Shown here in pieces: positions 1 through 5,743 of a DNA stretch of 7,405 nucleotides. A model generated the notes under the pieces. It did not search any database and was not told where the DNA came from. It was given only the letters and a program-made list of their open reading frames with translations. Origin of the DNA: Thermogutta sp. (GTDB taxonomy: Bacteria; Planctomycetota; Planctomycetia; Pirellulales; Thermoguttaceae); contig JAAZNR010000247.1 of assembly GCA_012798155.1 (NCBI GenBank), forward strand, positions 1 to 7,405. Direction: 5' to 3'. Position 1 is the first letter of the stretch; each line of letters opens with the position of its first letter. A program made the position numbers and the translations under genes.

Positions 1-268
1 ATCGCCGCGCCACGCCGGGCGGTTCCGGATTCCCCCCGGCTCCGATCCAAATTAGCGAGCCGACCGTGTAACGAACGGCGTCGATCCCGCCGGACAACCC
101 CTCCATCCGACGAGGGTCTGCCATGCGGACGGGCATCACGGCATCGACCGCCGTTTCCCAATCGGGATATCCCAGTCGAACGGCGGCTATTCCCCGAGCC
201 GACAAGAGAAACGCCAAGTTTCCCAGCGGCGTTTCCAATGCTCCCACGCCGAGCCAATCCGCACTCAT
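1..268 (-). CDS. Partial protein resembling the N-terminal domain of O6-methylguanine-DNA methyltransferase (Ogt/MGMT type)
   Basis: An open frame starts at ATG 268-266 and stays open for 89 codons to the left edge, so the 3' part is missing. The first 35 or so residues (WLGVGALETPLGNLAFLL, then a short strand ending AAVRLGYPDWE) follow the usual opening of the methyltransferase N-terminal ribonuclease-H-like domain: 'TPLG' followed by a hydrophobic strand and 'G..A...G'. In that family this domain precedes the DNA-binding domain with the PCHR active-site cysteine, which would lie outside the window, so catalytic competence cannot be judged. The typical 'GTPFQ..VW' start of the second domain is not seen clearly before the edge. 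An AAGGG lies shortly upstream of the ATG. The gene is divergent from the 525-1268 gene. The reading frame is likely real; the family call is tentative. Confidence 0.45.
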   Translation of the reverse strand, partial: MSADWLGVGALETPLGNLAFLLSARGIAAVRLGYPDWETAVDAVMPVRMADPRRMEGLSGGIDAVRYTVGSLIWIGAGGNPEPPGVARR

Positions 269-342
269 GGGCCGCCCTTGTTGATCGGAAGGATATCATG
301 CCACACCAATGACCGGGGCCATATAAACCTCGGTAGGGGATT

Positions 343-372
343 TTGACAGATATCTCAGCTTCCCTTTATACT
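343..372 (+). promoter_or_regulatory. Sigma-70-type promoter for the 525-1268 gene and apt
   Basis: A perfect -35 hexamer TTGACA (343-348) and a five-of-six -10 hexamer TATACT (367-372) are separated by 18 bp, in an AT-rich patch of an otherwise GC-rich window. Transcription would start near 379-381, giving a leader of about 145 nt before ATG 525. It points at the only rightward genes nearby. The box match is seen directly; activity is inferred. Confidence 0.7.
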
Positions 373-393
373 CTATCATTGTGAGGGGTAGGA

Positions 394-405
394 GTTAAAG
401 TTAAC
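394..405. repeat. Short inverted repeat GTTAA-AG-TTAAC just downstream of the promoter
   Basis: A perfect 5-bp inverted repeat with a 2-bp centre lies about 15 bp after the predicted transcription start at 379-381. An operator for a dimeric repressor would fit this position, but at this length the repeat may be chance. No regulator gene is present in the window to pair with it. Confidence 0.3.
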
Positions 406-524
406 CCTTCGTGGGGGAAACGGGGCTTTCGGGCGTTGAATCCGCCGGGTAACCGGTGTTCGGTACTCGGGCGGTCACGCCGTTCACGGTTTCGCACGGG
501 AGCATGGGAAGACACTCAGCGGCC

Positions 525-1268
525 ATGGACACTTATAGCGCGTACTGCGATGATTACTACGTCAATTTGGTCATCAACACTTCGCTTTCCTTGCCTTCGA
601 ATCGAGAGACCCTGCTCACATTTTTCGAGCGGTTGCAAAAGGCCTATCCCGGCATGAGCAATTTCTTCGCGAAGGAAAAGGTAGAGTTGGCCCTGGAGGA
701 GGATCGGAGCAGTCATACCTATCGCTGGTGCAGCCTGGAGGCCCGGCGCGTCTCGTCCGGCTTCCTCAACCCCGATTCGCTGGAAGACGCCTTCGCATTT
801 CATCGCTTCATTCTCCAAACGGCGCCGTTTCATCTCTCTCTGAGCCGACTGGACTGCGAGGCCCTCGATCTCTTGTTCGGATTCGATTTCCAGTATCGAG
901 GCAATCAAAACCAACTCGTCGCGGAGGCTTTGGGGGTTTCGCCGGCATTCGAGGCCCTGCGCGACCTACCCGGTGCGCAATTCACCCGATTCGAACCGAG
1001 TATCACTCTTGCCTTGGACGGGGATTGCCGCTTGCAATGCCGCGTCAACATTGAGACTCGCACCACGGATGAACAGATCCGAGCTAAGGACTACCCGGAG
1101 GAGAATCTGAGCGTGTATCTCACGGCCCGGCACTACGGCTGTTTGCCGGGCAAAGACGGCTTCGAGCAGACCTTCGAATTGCTGGCCAAGACGGCGCAAA
1201 CGGCGGCCGAACAATACGTGATCCCCCATATCGTGCAGCCCTTGGCCAAAGCCATTTCCCTCCGCTGA
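525..1268 (+). CDS. Conserved-looking protein of unknown function, 247 residues
   Basis: I do not recognise a named family. The protein appears soluble: no signal peptide, no membrane segment, mixed alpha/beta pattern. It opens with an acidic and aromatic patch (YSAYCDDYYVNLVIN, residues 4-18), then a helix with FFERLQ and a charged stretch KEKVELALEED (50-60). A central block RLDCEALDLLFGFDFQYRGN (108-127) is rich in aromatic and acidic residues, followed by NIETRTT (175-181) and PEENLSVYLTARHYG (191-205). The C-terminus is a helix full of Ala and Gln. The two halves each read as strand-helix-strand, which may reflect an internal duplication. In-frame ATGs lie at 504 and 525, and a GTG at 456; 525 is chosen because the residues before MDTY look like untranslated sequence read through. 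No start has a well-spaced SD (GGGAG lies only 1 nt before 504). It probably shares a transcript with apt, 57 bp downstream. Confidence 0.75.
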   Translation: MDTYSAYCDDYYVNLVINTSLSLPSNRETLLTFFERLQKAYPGMSNFFAKEKVELALEEDRSSHTYRWCSLEARRVSSGFLNPDSLEDAFAFHRFILQTAPFHLSLSRLDCEALDLLFGFDFQYRGNQNQLVAEALGVSPAFEALRDLPGAQFTRFEPSITLALDGDCRLQCRVNIETRTTDEQIRAKDYPEENLSVYLTARHYGCLPGKDGFEQTFELLAKTAQTAAEQYVIPHIVQPLAKAISLR

Positions 1269-1273
1269 TGCGG

Positions 1274-1288
1274 CGTCCGGTTCGGACG
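1274..1288. repeat. Small hairpin CGTCCG-GTT-CGGACG between the 247-residue gene and apt
   Basis: A perfect 6-bp stem with a 3-nt loop lies 6 bp after the stop codon of the upstream gene and about 20 bp before the apt ribosome site. No T-run follows it, so a strong intrinsic terminator is unlikely. It could trim or protect the mRNA between the two cistrons, or do nothing. Confidence 0.3.
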
Positions 1289-1325
1289 GCCGAAGCGATC
1301 CTCGCCAAAAGGACTTTCCGCAATC

Positions 1326-1862
1326 ATGGTCCGAGACATCGATGACCTTCGCCGATACATTCGCTCGATCCCCGATTTTCCCAAGCCGGGCATCGTGTTT
1401 CGCGATATTACGCCGCTTTTGGCGGAGCCGTCGGCCCTGCGATTCGCCGTCCAAAGGATGGCGGACGCTGTAAAGGACCGGAACGCCCAATTCCTCGCCG
1501 CCGCGGAAGCGCGGGGCTTTCTCTTTGCCGCGCCGTTAGCCCTGGAACTGAACGTGGGGCTGATCCCCATCCGCAAGCCCGGCAAGTTGCCCTCGGTTAC
1601 CATTTCTCACAGCTACAGCCTGGAATACGGCACCGATACCTTGCAAATGCACCGCGATGATCTGCCTCGCGGCGCTCGCGTCGTCATCGTGGACGACCTG
1701 CTTGCCACCGGGGGGACCGTGGAGGCATGCTGTCGCCTCGTAGAAAAGGCGGGCGGGGAAGTCGTCGGTTGCGCCTTTCTCATTGAACTGGTCGATTTGA
1801 AAGGCGCGGAGAAACTGACAGCCTATCGGCCCGCCAGTCTGCTTCAATTTCACGGCGATTGA
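1326..1862 (+). CDS. apt: Adenine phosphoribosyltransferase
   Basis: This cytosolic purine-salvage enzyme makes AMP and pyrophosphate from adenine and PRPP. All family landmarks are present in order: the N-terminal adenine-side segment [15 protein letters not shown] (18-32), [12 protein letters not shown] (61-72), the flexible-loop segment [10 protein letters not shown] through [12 protein letters not shown] (80-109), and the PRPP-binding motif [13 protein letters not shown] (119-131) with the paired aspartates D123/D124. The length of 178 residues matches bacterial Apt (about 170-185), so the gene is complete. The start at ATG 1326 gives the conventional N-terminus; an AAAAGGA at 1307-1313 is a usable but distant ribosome site. 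It follows the 247-residue gene by 57 bp on the same strand and converges with the BshC-like gene, whose stop lies 82 bp beyond its own. No unusual residues were seen at catalytic positions. Confidence 0.97.
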   Translation: MVRDIDDLRRYIRSIPDFPKPGIVFRDITPLLAEPSALRFAVQRMADAVKDRNAQFLAAAEARGFLFAAPLALELNVGLIPIRKPGKLPSVTISHSYSLEYGTDTLQMHRDDLPRGARVVIVDDLLATGGTVEACCRLVEKAGGEVVGCAFLIELVDLKGAEKLTAYRPASLLQFHGD

Positions 1863-1924
1863 ACTGCGACCGAGTCCCCATACAAGCCGCCGAGGGAACC
1901 TGCCGACGGCTGTGGAGCAAACGA

Positions 1925-1958
1925 GACTCATTCCGTGGGATGACTCATTCCCCGGGAT
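1925..1958. repeat. 17-bp perfect-length tandem duplication over a stop codon
   Basis: Two abutting 17-bp units, 1925-1941 and 1942-1958, match at 15 of 17 positions (GACTCATTCCGTGGGAT and GACTCATTCCCCGGGAT). The second unit contains the TGA (1945-1947, minus strand) of the BshC-like gene and its last codons; the first lies just beyond it in the convergent spacer. This looks like a recent small duplication. Each unit holds an imperfect ATTCC/GGGAT inverted pair. Confidence 0.75.
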
Positions 1959-3624
1959 AAGAGCGCCGCGTCAGCGATTGCAGTTGGGACTCGAAGAATT
2001 CCCGAAGGTACGATTCGGGATACAGGCAAAAGGCGAATTCCCGAGAGGATAAAATCGCCGCGTCTCGGGCGCGTTCCTCCGCCGCCGCGATCTCTTGCAT
2101 CGAATGTTCCCGTTCCCTCGCCAAGAGTTCGCCCAGCTTACGATTGGCCTCCGTGATTGCGCGGTGGCGCTCGGCCGCATTGTTCGGCGTCTTGGGCGTT
2201 TGCACCCACCGTCGTTTCTCCGCAACGATCGCACTCACCCGTTCCCGCTCGGCATCGGAAAAGTCGTCCGGTCGGAGAAATCGCTCGGGGTGGTAGATCA
2301 TTTGACGCATTTTTTGGCGCAACTCGCGAGGATCGGCGGGCGGCACCGACGCGAGGCGATCGGCCGCGACGGGCAGGCGAACCGTGGCCGAGGCAATCCC
2401 GAATTCAGGCGGCCTGAAACCGAAAAACTCATACATGACGGCATCGGTCACCTGGTCATACTTGGCCCCCCCGATGCCGTGAAAGAACATATCCCCCAAG
2501 ACCATTCTGGCCCACATCGTGGTAATGAGGGCACGGCCGCGGATCTTGAACCCTTTGCGGCGGAGATCGCCCCACCAAGCCGCCGCCCCGGCGAAGTCGT
2601 CTTCCCGAAGGTACCCCAACGTCGAGACTCCGTCGGAGATCTGGATGCACCGGCCCGCCCGCCGAATCTGGATACGGCGCCGTTTCGGCTCGTCAGCGGA
2701 CCAAATCCAAAACGGCGCTTCCCACCAATCGTCGTGCCGTTTCAAGTCCGGCATCGGTCGGGCGTCGGTACGAATGCGATGGATGCGGCGATATTGGGCC
2801 AGCACGCGATTATGAATACAGGAGAAGGTTTCGGCCCGGCTCCACAGGAACACTGCGAAGGCCGCAAAGCCGGGCAGATCGCAAACGACACTCTGCGGGA
2901 CCTCCAACGTCCGCCAACCCCACTCGCCTTCCAGCATGTGCCTGGCCTGCGCCAGGGACCAGGGCAAGTGGCGATTTTCCGCGGCGCGGCTTCGCACCAG
3001 GGTCCAATAGTCGCGAACCATCGTCGCCGGCACGAGGGGAGCAATCAACTCGTGCACGCGATCAGCGAAGCCTTGAAAACACTCCCAGTCGCGAACGAAT
3101 TGTTCCTCATAGGGGAGGCCGCTCGCGCTTCGATCCGGGAACACGGAAAGCACCACGGGGCGTCCATCCACGCCGGTCGGGACGCGAACGGCCGTGGTCT
3201 TGGGCGAATCTCCGTCGATCAAGATATTGATGCCCAGACCGCCGACCGACCGCGCCGCCGCCGCGAGAACGGCATTTTTGAACCACACGCCCGGATGAAA
3301 CATCTCGGTTTGATGGCCGGCCAGGAGCAAGGGGGCGCGACCGCACGCCGCCTGTTCGCTGAGATGATCGGCCCAGCCGATGTCCGTGTACCTACCGGTC
3401 CAGGCCAACGCCGCGCGGACGAACTCGCCGCGAGCCTCCCGGAGCCATTCGCCGTCGAACGGCATCCCCGCGGCGGGCGCGGATTCGGCCTTGCCGGCGA
3501 TATTGCGTTGAACCACGGCCGGGATCAAAACCGGCGGCGGATGGAGAAGCACCGTGCGATCGCCTTGCGGGGCACGCAACGGGCGATAGGCCAGGAACTC
3601 GGCGACATCGGACTGCGGCTTCAT
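1945..3624 (-). CDS. BshC-like protein (distant relative of the bacillithiol cysteine-adding enzyme), function unproven
   Basis: A 559-residue soluble protein, close to the length of BshC (about 540). Three regions recall BshC. First, LLLAGHQTEMFHPGVWFKN (99-117) sits where BshC has its 'GQQ.GL..GP.Y..YK' motif, followed by a strand and ILIDGDSPKTT (135-145) in place of BshC's 'FW.A.EDHD.EE'. Second, RALITTMWARM (364-374), GDMFFHGIGGAKYDQVTD (377-394) then FFGFRPPEFG and SATVRLP (412-418) parallel BshC's '.R...Q..L.P..A...GP.EIAY...L...FE.F....P...PR.S.T'. Third, a charged coiled-coil region (about 480-525) is followed by CLYPESYLREFF, like BshC's closing 'L.P...LQER'. In BshC the enzyme joins cysteine to glucosaminyl-malate. 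Here the GHQ and DGD motifs differ, so a different substrate is likely. ATG 3624 is used (GTG 3627 adjoins it), 9 bp after the glycosyltransferase stop, so translation is probably coupled. The comparison is from memory of the family. Confidence 0.6.
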   Translation of the reverse strand: MKPQSDVAEFLAYRPLRAPQGDRTVLLHPPPVLIPAVVQRNIAGKAESAPAAGMPFDGEWLREARGEFVRAALAWTGRYTDIGWADHLSEQAACGRAPLLLAGHQTEMFHPGVWFKNAVLAAAARSVGGLGINILIDGDSPKTTAVRVPTGVDGRPVVLSVFPDRSASGLPYEEQFVRDWECFQGFADRVHELIAPLVPATMVRDYWTLVRSRAAENRHLPWSLAQARHMLEGEWGWRTLEVPQSVVCDLPGFAAFAVFLWSRAETFSCIHNRVLAQYRRIHRIRTDARPMPDLKRHDDWWEAPFWIWSADEPKRRRIQIRRAGRCIQISDGVSTLGYLREDDFAGAAAWWGDLRRKGFKIRGRALITTMWARMVLGDMFFHGIGGAKYDQVTDAVMYEFFGFRPPEFGIASATVRLPVAADRLASVPPADPRELRQKMRQMIYHPERFLRPDDFSDAERERVSAIVAEKRRWVQTPKTPNNAAERHRAITEANRKLGELLAREREHSMQEIAAAEERARDAAILSSREFAFCLYPESYLREFFESQLQSLTRRSYPGE

Positions 3625-3633
3625 CACGGTTCG

Positions 3634-4395
3634 TCAAGACGGCCGGTTGTTAGGCGAATCTAAAGCACTCGAGGAACAGGCCTCTTCGGGCCGGCACATC
3701 CCCACCCTGCGCAGGCTCTTTTCCAAGACTTCGCGATAGACCGCCAATCGCACATCGGCGTTGTCCAGCGACCCGCCGAAGGATCGCTCTTCGTCGAGGT
3801 AGATGAGCGGTACCGGCAGCTCGACGATCCGCAGTCCATGGTAGACGGCTTGCACCCACAACTCGAGCGGCATGGCATAACCGTCGTCCGTCAACTCCAA
3901 CTTGGTCAGGGCGGAAACGCGGTACGCTTTGAAGCCGCAAAAGGCGTCCGTCAATTGCAGACCCAGACGGCGGTTCAGCTCCCCCGTGATGACCTGATTG
4001 ATCCTCCGGCGATCCGGCGGCGGTGTGCCGTCGCCCGAAAACCGCGCCAGGTAGCGACTCCCCGACACGATGTCCACGTCGCCGGAACAAGCCTGAACGA
4101 AGTCCGGGATTCTTTGCGGCTCGTGTTGGCCGTCGCAATCGAGCGTCACGAGAACGCCGTAACCATGCTCGATCGCGAAACGGAAAGCCGTTCGCAACGA
4201 GGCACCGTAGCCCCGATTGCGAGGGTGGCGGACTGTCACTACTTGAGGGTATTGCCGCAAGACCGCATCCGTACCGTCCCAGGACCCGTCGTCCACGGCG
4301 AGGACGTCGGAAGCGTACTTCAGGACCTCGCGCAGGACCCGCCCCACATGGCGGACCTCGTTGAAGACCGGAATTGCCGTCAGGAAGTTGCTCAT
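3634..4395 (-). CDS. Family 2 glycosyltransferase, dolichol/polyprenyl-phosphate mannosyltransferase-like
   Basis: The protein has a GT-A fold and should transfer a sugar from a nucleotide donor to a lipid phosphate or another acceptor at the cytosolic face. Motifs in order: start LTAIPVFNE (5-13), nucleotide-binding VDDGSWDGT (34-42), RNRGYGASL (59-67), the metal-binding DXD-type LDCDGQHEP (85-93; D86 and D88), SGSRY (111-115) and the acceptor-side TDAFCGFKAYR (149-159). It is 253 residues long with no membrane helices, like the short single-domain members. A longer frame to GTG 4551 exists, but its first 52 residues are Arg-rich and unlike the family, so ATG 4395-4393 is chosen. No good SD precedes this ATG; instead the stop of a 29-codon ORF overlaps it as ATGA, which suggests coupled translation. 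The BshC-like gene follows after 9 bp. The acceptor is unknown. Confidence 0.9.
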   Translation of the reverse strand: MSNFLTAIPVFNEVRHVGRVLREVLKYASDVLAVDDGSWDGTDAVLRQYPQVVTVRHPRNRGYGASLRTAFRFAIEHGYGVLVTLDCDGQHEPQRIPDFVQACSGDVDIVSGSRYLARFSGDGTPPPDRRRINQVITGELNRRLGLQLTDAFCGFKAYRVSALTKLELTDDGYAMPLELWVQAVYHGLRIVELPVPLIYLDEERSFGGSLDNADVRLAVYREVLEKSLRRVGMCRPEEACSSSALDSPNNRPS

Positions 4396-4481
4396 GCCCG
4401 TATTATTATCAACAGGGCGGCCGTGAAAAAGTCGATGCGCAGGCGTGCCGCGTTTCCCGGCTCGCCGTAGAATGGTTCCAT
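4392..4481 (-). CDS. Small ORF, 29 residues, translationally coupled to the glycosyltransferase
   Basis: ATG 4481-4479 is preceded by AGGGGA (complement of 4486-4491) with a 4-nt gap, a better ribosome site than that of the gene it precedes. The stop TGA (4394-4392) overlaps the glycosyltransferase ATG (4395-4393) as ATGA. The peptide begins MEPFYGEPGNAARLR and ends in a hydrophobic stretch FFTAALLIII followed by RA. It is too short for a normal membrane anchor. It may be a leader peptide that feeds ribosomes to the next start, a tiny protein, or chance. The upstream in-frame TAG (about 4516-4518) excludes a longer ATG-started version. No family is recognised. Confidence 0.4.
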   Translation of the reverse strand: MEPFYGEPGNAARLRIDFFTAALLIIIRA

Positions 4482-4590
4482 GACTTCCCCTGCTTGGACA
4501 TCTTGCAAAACGGCTTTTTTCTAACTCGTCGGTTCGGCCGAGGGACGCCACGCATCCGGGAAAGAACGACCCAGGGCGAGCCGGCGGCGA

Positions 4591-4620
4591 AGCCGAACCG
4601 TTTCAAACCGCTTCAACCCG
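4591..4620 (+). repeat. 10-bp near-repeats in the ldhA leader
   Basis: Two abutting decamers, TTTCAAACCG (4601-4610) and CTTCAACCCG (4611-4620), agree at 8 of 10 positions, and the preceding decamer AGCCGAACCG (4591-4600) agrees at 6 of 10 with the first. A spacing of one helical turn could suit stacked regulator binding, but the similarity is modest. A small CGGC-GAA-GCCG hairpin (4585-4595) overlaps the first unit. The ldhA ribosome site AGGGGA (4623-4628) follows directly. No convincing promoter was found in the 152-bp divergent spacer 4482-4633. Confidence 0.3.
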
Positions 4621-4633
4621 ATAGGGGACAGCC

Positions 4634-5653
4634 ATGCGCGTCGCCGTATTCAGCACCAAGACGTACGACAGGGATTTCTTTCGGGCGGCCAACGCCGCGT
4701 TCGGGCACGAACTGGTCTTTTTCGAGGCCCGACTGAATTCACAAACCGCAACTTTGGCTAAAGGCTTTCCGGCCGTTTGCGTTTTTGTGAACGACGATCT
4801 GGACGCGCGGGTTTTGTTGATGCTCGAGCGGGGAGGAACCCGGCTCGTCGCCCTCCGCTGCGCCGGTTTCAACAACGTCGATTTGCAAACCGCGGCACAA
4901 CTGGAATTGACCGTCGCTCGTGTGCCGGCCTATTCTCCGCAGGCCGTGGCGGAGCACACCCTGGCCCTCATCCTGGCGGCGGCCAGACGCCTCCACAAGG
5001 CCTACAACCGGGTCCGCGAAGGCAATTTCTCCCTGGACGGTCTGCTGGGGATGGACATCGCGGGCAAGATCGCGGGGGTCATTGGTACGGGCAGAATCGG
5101 CCGCCTGGTGGCCAAGCGATTGCTCGCGTTCGAGTGCCGTGTACTGGCCTTCGACCTGGCGGCGGACGAGGAATTGGCGGCGTCCGGGGTCGAGTATCTT
5201 ACCACCGACGAGATCTTTCGCCGGAGCGACATCATCACGCTCCACTGCCCCTTGGCTCCGGCTACGCGGCATCTCATCAACGAAGAATCCCTGGCCGGCA
5301 TGAAACGCGGCGTCATGCTGGTGAACACCAGCCGGGGCGCGCTGGTCGATACTCGCGCCGTGACCCGGGCCTTGAAGTCGGGGAAGATCGGGGCCTTGGC
5401 CTTGGACGTCTACGAAGAAGAGGCCGACCTCTTCTTCGAGGACCTCTCCAATCAGGTCATCCAGGACGACGTCTTCATGCGGATGCTGACCTTTCCCAAC
5501 GTCGTCATCACGGGCCATCAAGCGTTTTTCACTCATCAGGCGATGGAGCACATTTCGCGTCAGACGCTGGAGAACATCACACAGTTCGAGCGCGGCGAGA
5601 CGCCCGTCGGCTCCATCAAGTGGGAAGACGTCCGCGCCACCGGCGCCGCTTGA
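4634..5653 (+). CDS. ldhA: D-lactate dehydrogenase, NAD-dependent, fermentative LdhA type
   Basis: This cytosolic enzyme reduces pyruvate to D-lactate with NADH, regenerating NAD+ under oxygen limitation. The 339 residues align end to end with E. coli LdhA as I recall it: MRVAVFSTKTYDRDFF at the start, VNDD (52-55), ALRCAGFNNVDL (73-84), VPAYSPQAVAEHTLAL (97-112), the Rossmann loop VIGTGRIGR (149-157), ITLHCPL (201-207), and NTSRGALVD (231-239). The catalytic triad of the D-2-hydroxyacid dehydrogenase family is intact: Arg234, Glu263 in DVYEEEADLFFED, and His295 in TGHQAFFT. The family signature SNQVIQDDVF (272-281) separates it from phosphoglycerate dehydrogenases. The start is fixed by AGGGGA five bases before ATG 4634. 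It is transcribed alone, divergent from the glycosyltransferase unit and convergent with the UxaA-type gene. Its closest relatives could equally reduce other small 2-keto acids. Confidence 0.95.
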   Translation: MRVAVFSTKTYDRDFFRAANAAFGHELVFFEARLNSQTATLAKGFPAVCVFVNDDLDARVLLMLERGGTRLVALRCAGFNNVDLQTAAQLELTVARVPAYSPQAVAEHTLALILAAARRLHKAYNRVREGNFSLDGLLGMDIAGKIAGVIGTGRIGRLVAKRLLAFECRVLAFDLAADEELAASGVEYLTTDEIFRRSDIITLHCPLAPATRHLINEESLAGMKRGVMLVNTSRGALVDTRAVTRALKSGKIGALALDVYEEEADLFFEDLSNQVIQDDVFMRMLTFPNVVITGHQAFFTHQAMEHISRQTLENITQFERGETPVGSIKWEDVRATGAA

Positions 5654-5721
5654 ACGTTCCCGCACGGTTATCCCGGCCTATCCACGATCGTCCTCACAAC
5701 TCGCCGAATTCGTCCGTTTCC

Positions 5722-5743
5722 TGCCGCCCTTACCGCGGCGGCA
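5722..5743. terminator. Hairpin between convergent ldhA and the UxaA-type gene, possible weak terminator
   Basis: TGCCGCC (5722-5728) and GGCGGCA (5737-5743) form a perfect 7-bp GC-rich stem with an 8-nt loop. The loop contains part of the TAA stop of the UxaA-type gene (5730-5732, minus strand). There is no T-run on either side, so termination, if any, would be Rho-assisted or weak. Its place between two converging genes is what suggests the role. Confidence 0.35.

Noticed and set aside
1863..1944. Terminator for apt in the convergent spacer
   Set aside because: AGCCG and CGGCT (about 1882-1908) could pair, but the loop is long and no T-run follows; the evidence is too weak to annotate.
2095..3663. 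A 522-codon open frame on the plus strand, antisense to the BshC-like gene
   Set aside because: Its product is rich in Arg, Gly, Pro and His with no family motifs, as expected for the complement of a GC-rich gene; the minus-strand frame has BshC-like motifs and operon spacing.
4494..4526. Plus-strand promoter for ldhA (TGGACA and CTAACT)
   Set aside because: The spacing is 20 bp and the -10 match is poor.
4396..4551. A 52-residue N-terminal extension of the glycosyltransferase from GTG 4551
   Set aside because: The extension is Arg-rich, lacks family resemblance and would overlap the better-supported small ORF; family members start at the LTAIPVFNE strand.
4739..5665. A 308-codon open frame antisense to ldhA
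   Set aside because: ldhA is certain over its whole length; the antisense product has shadow-like composition.
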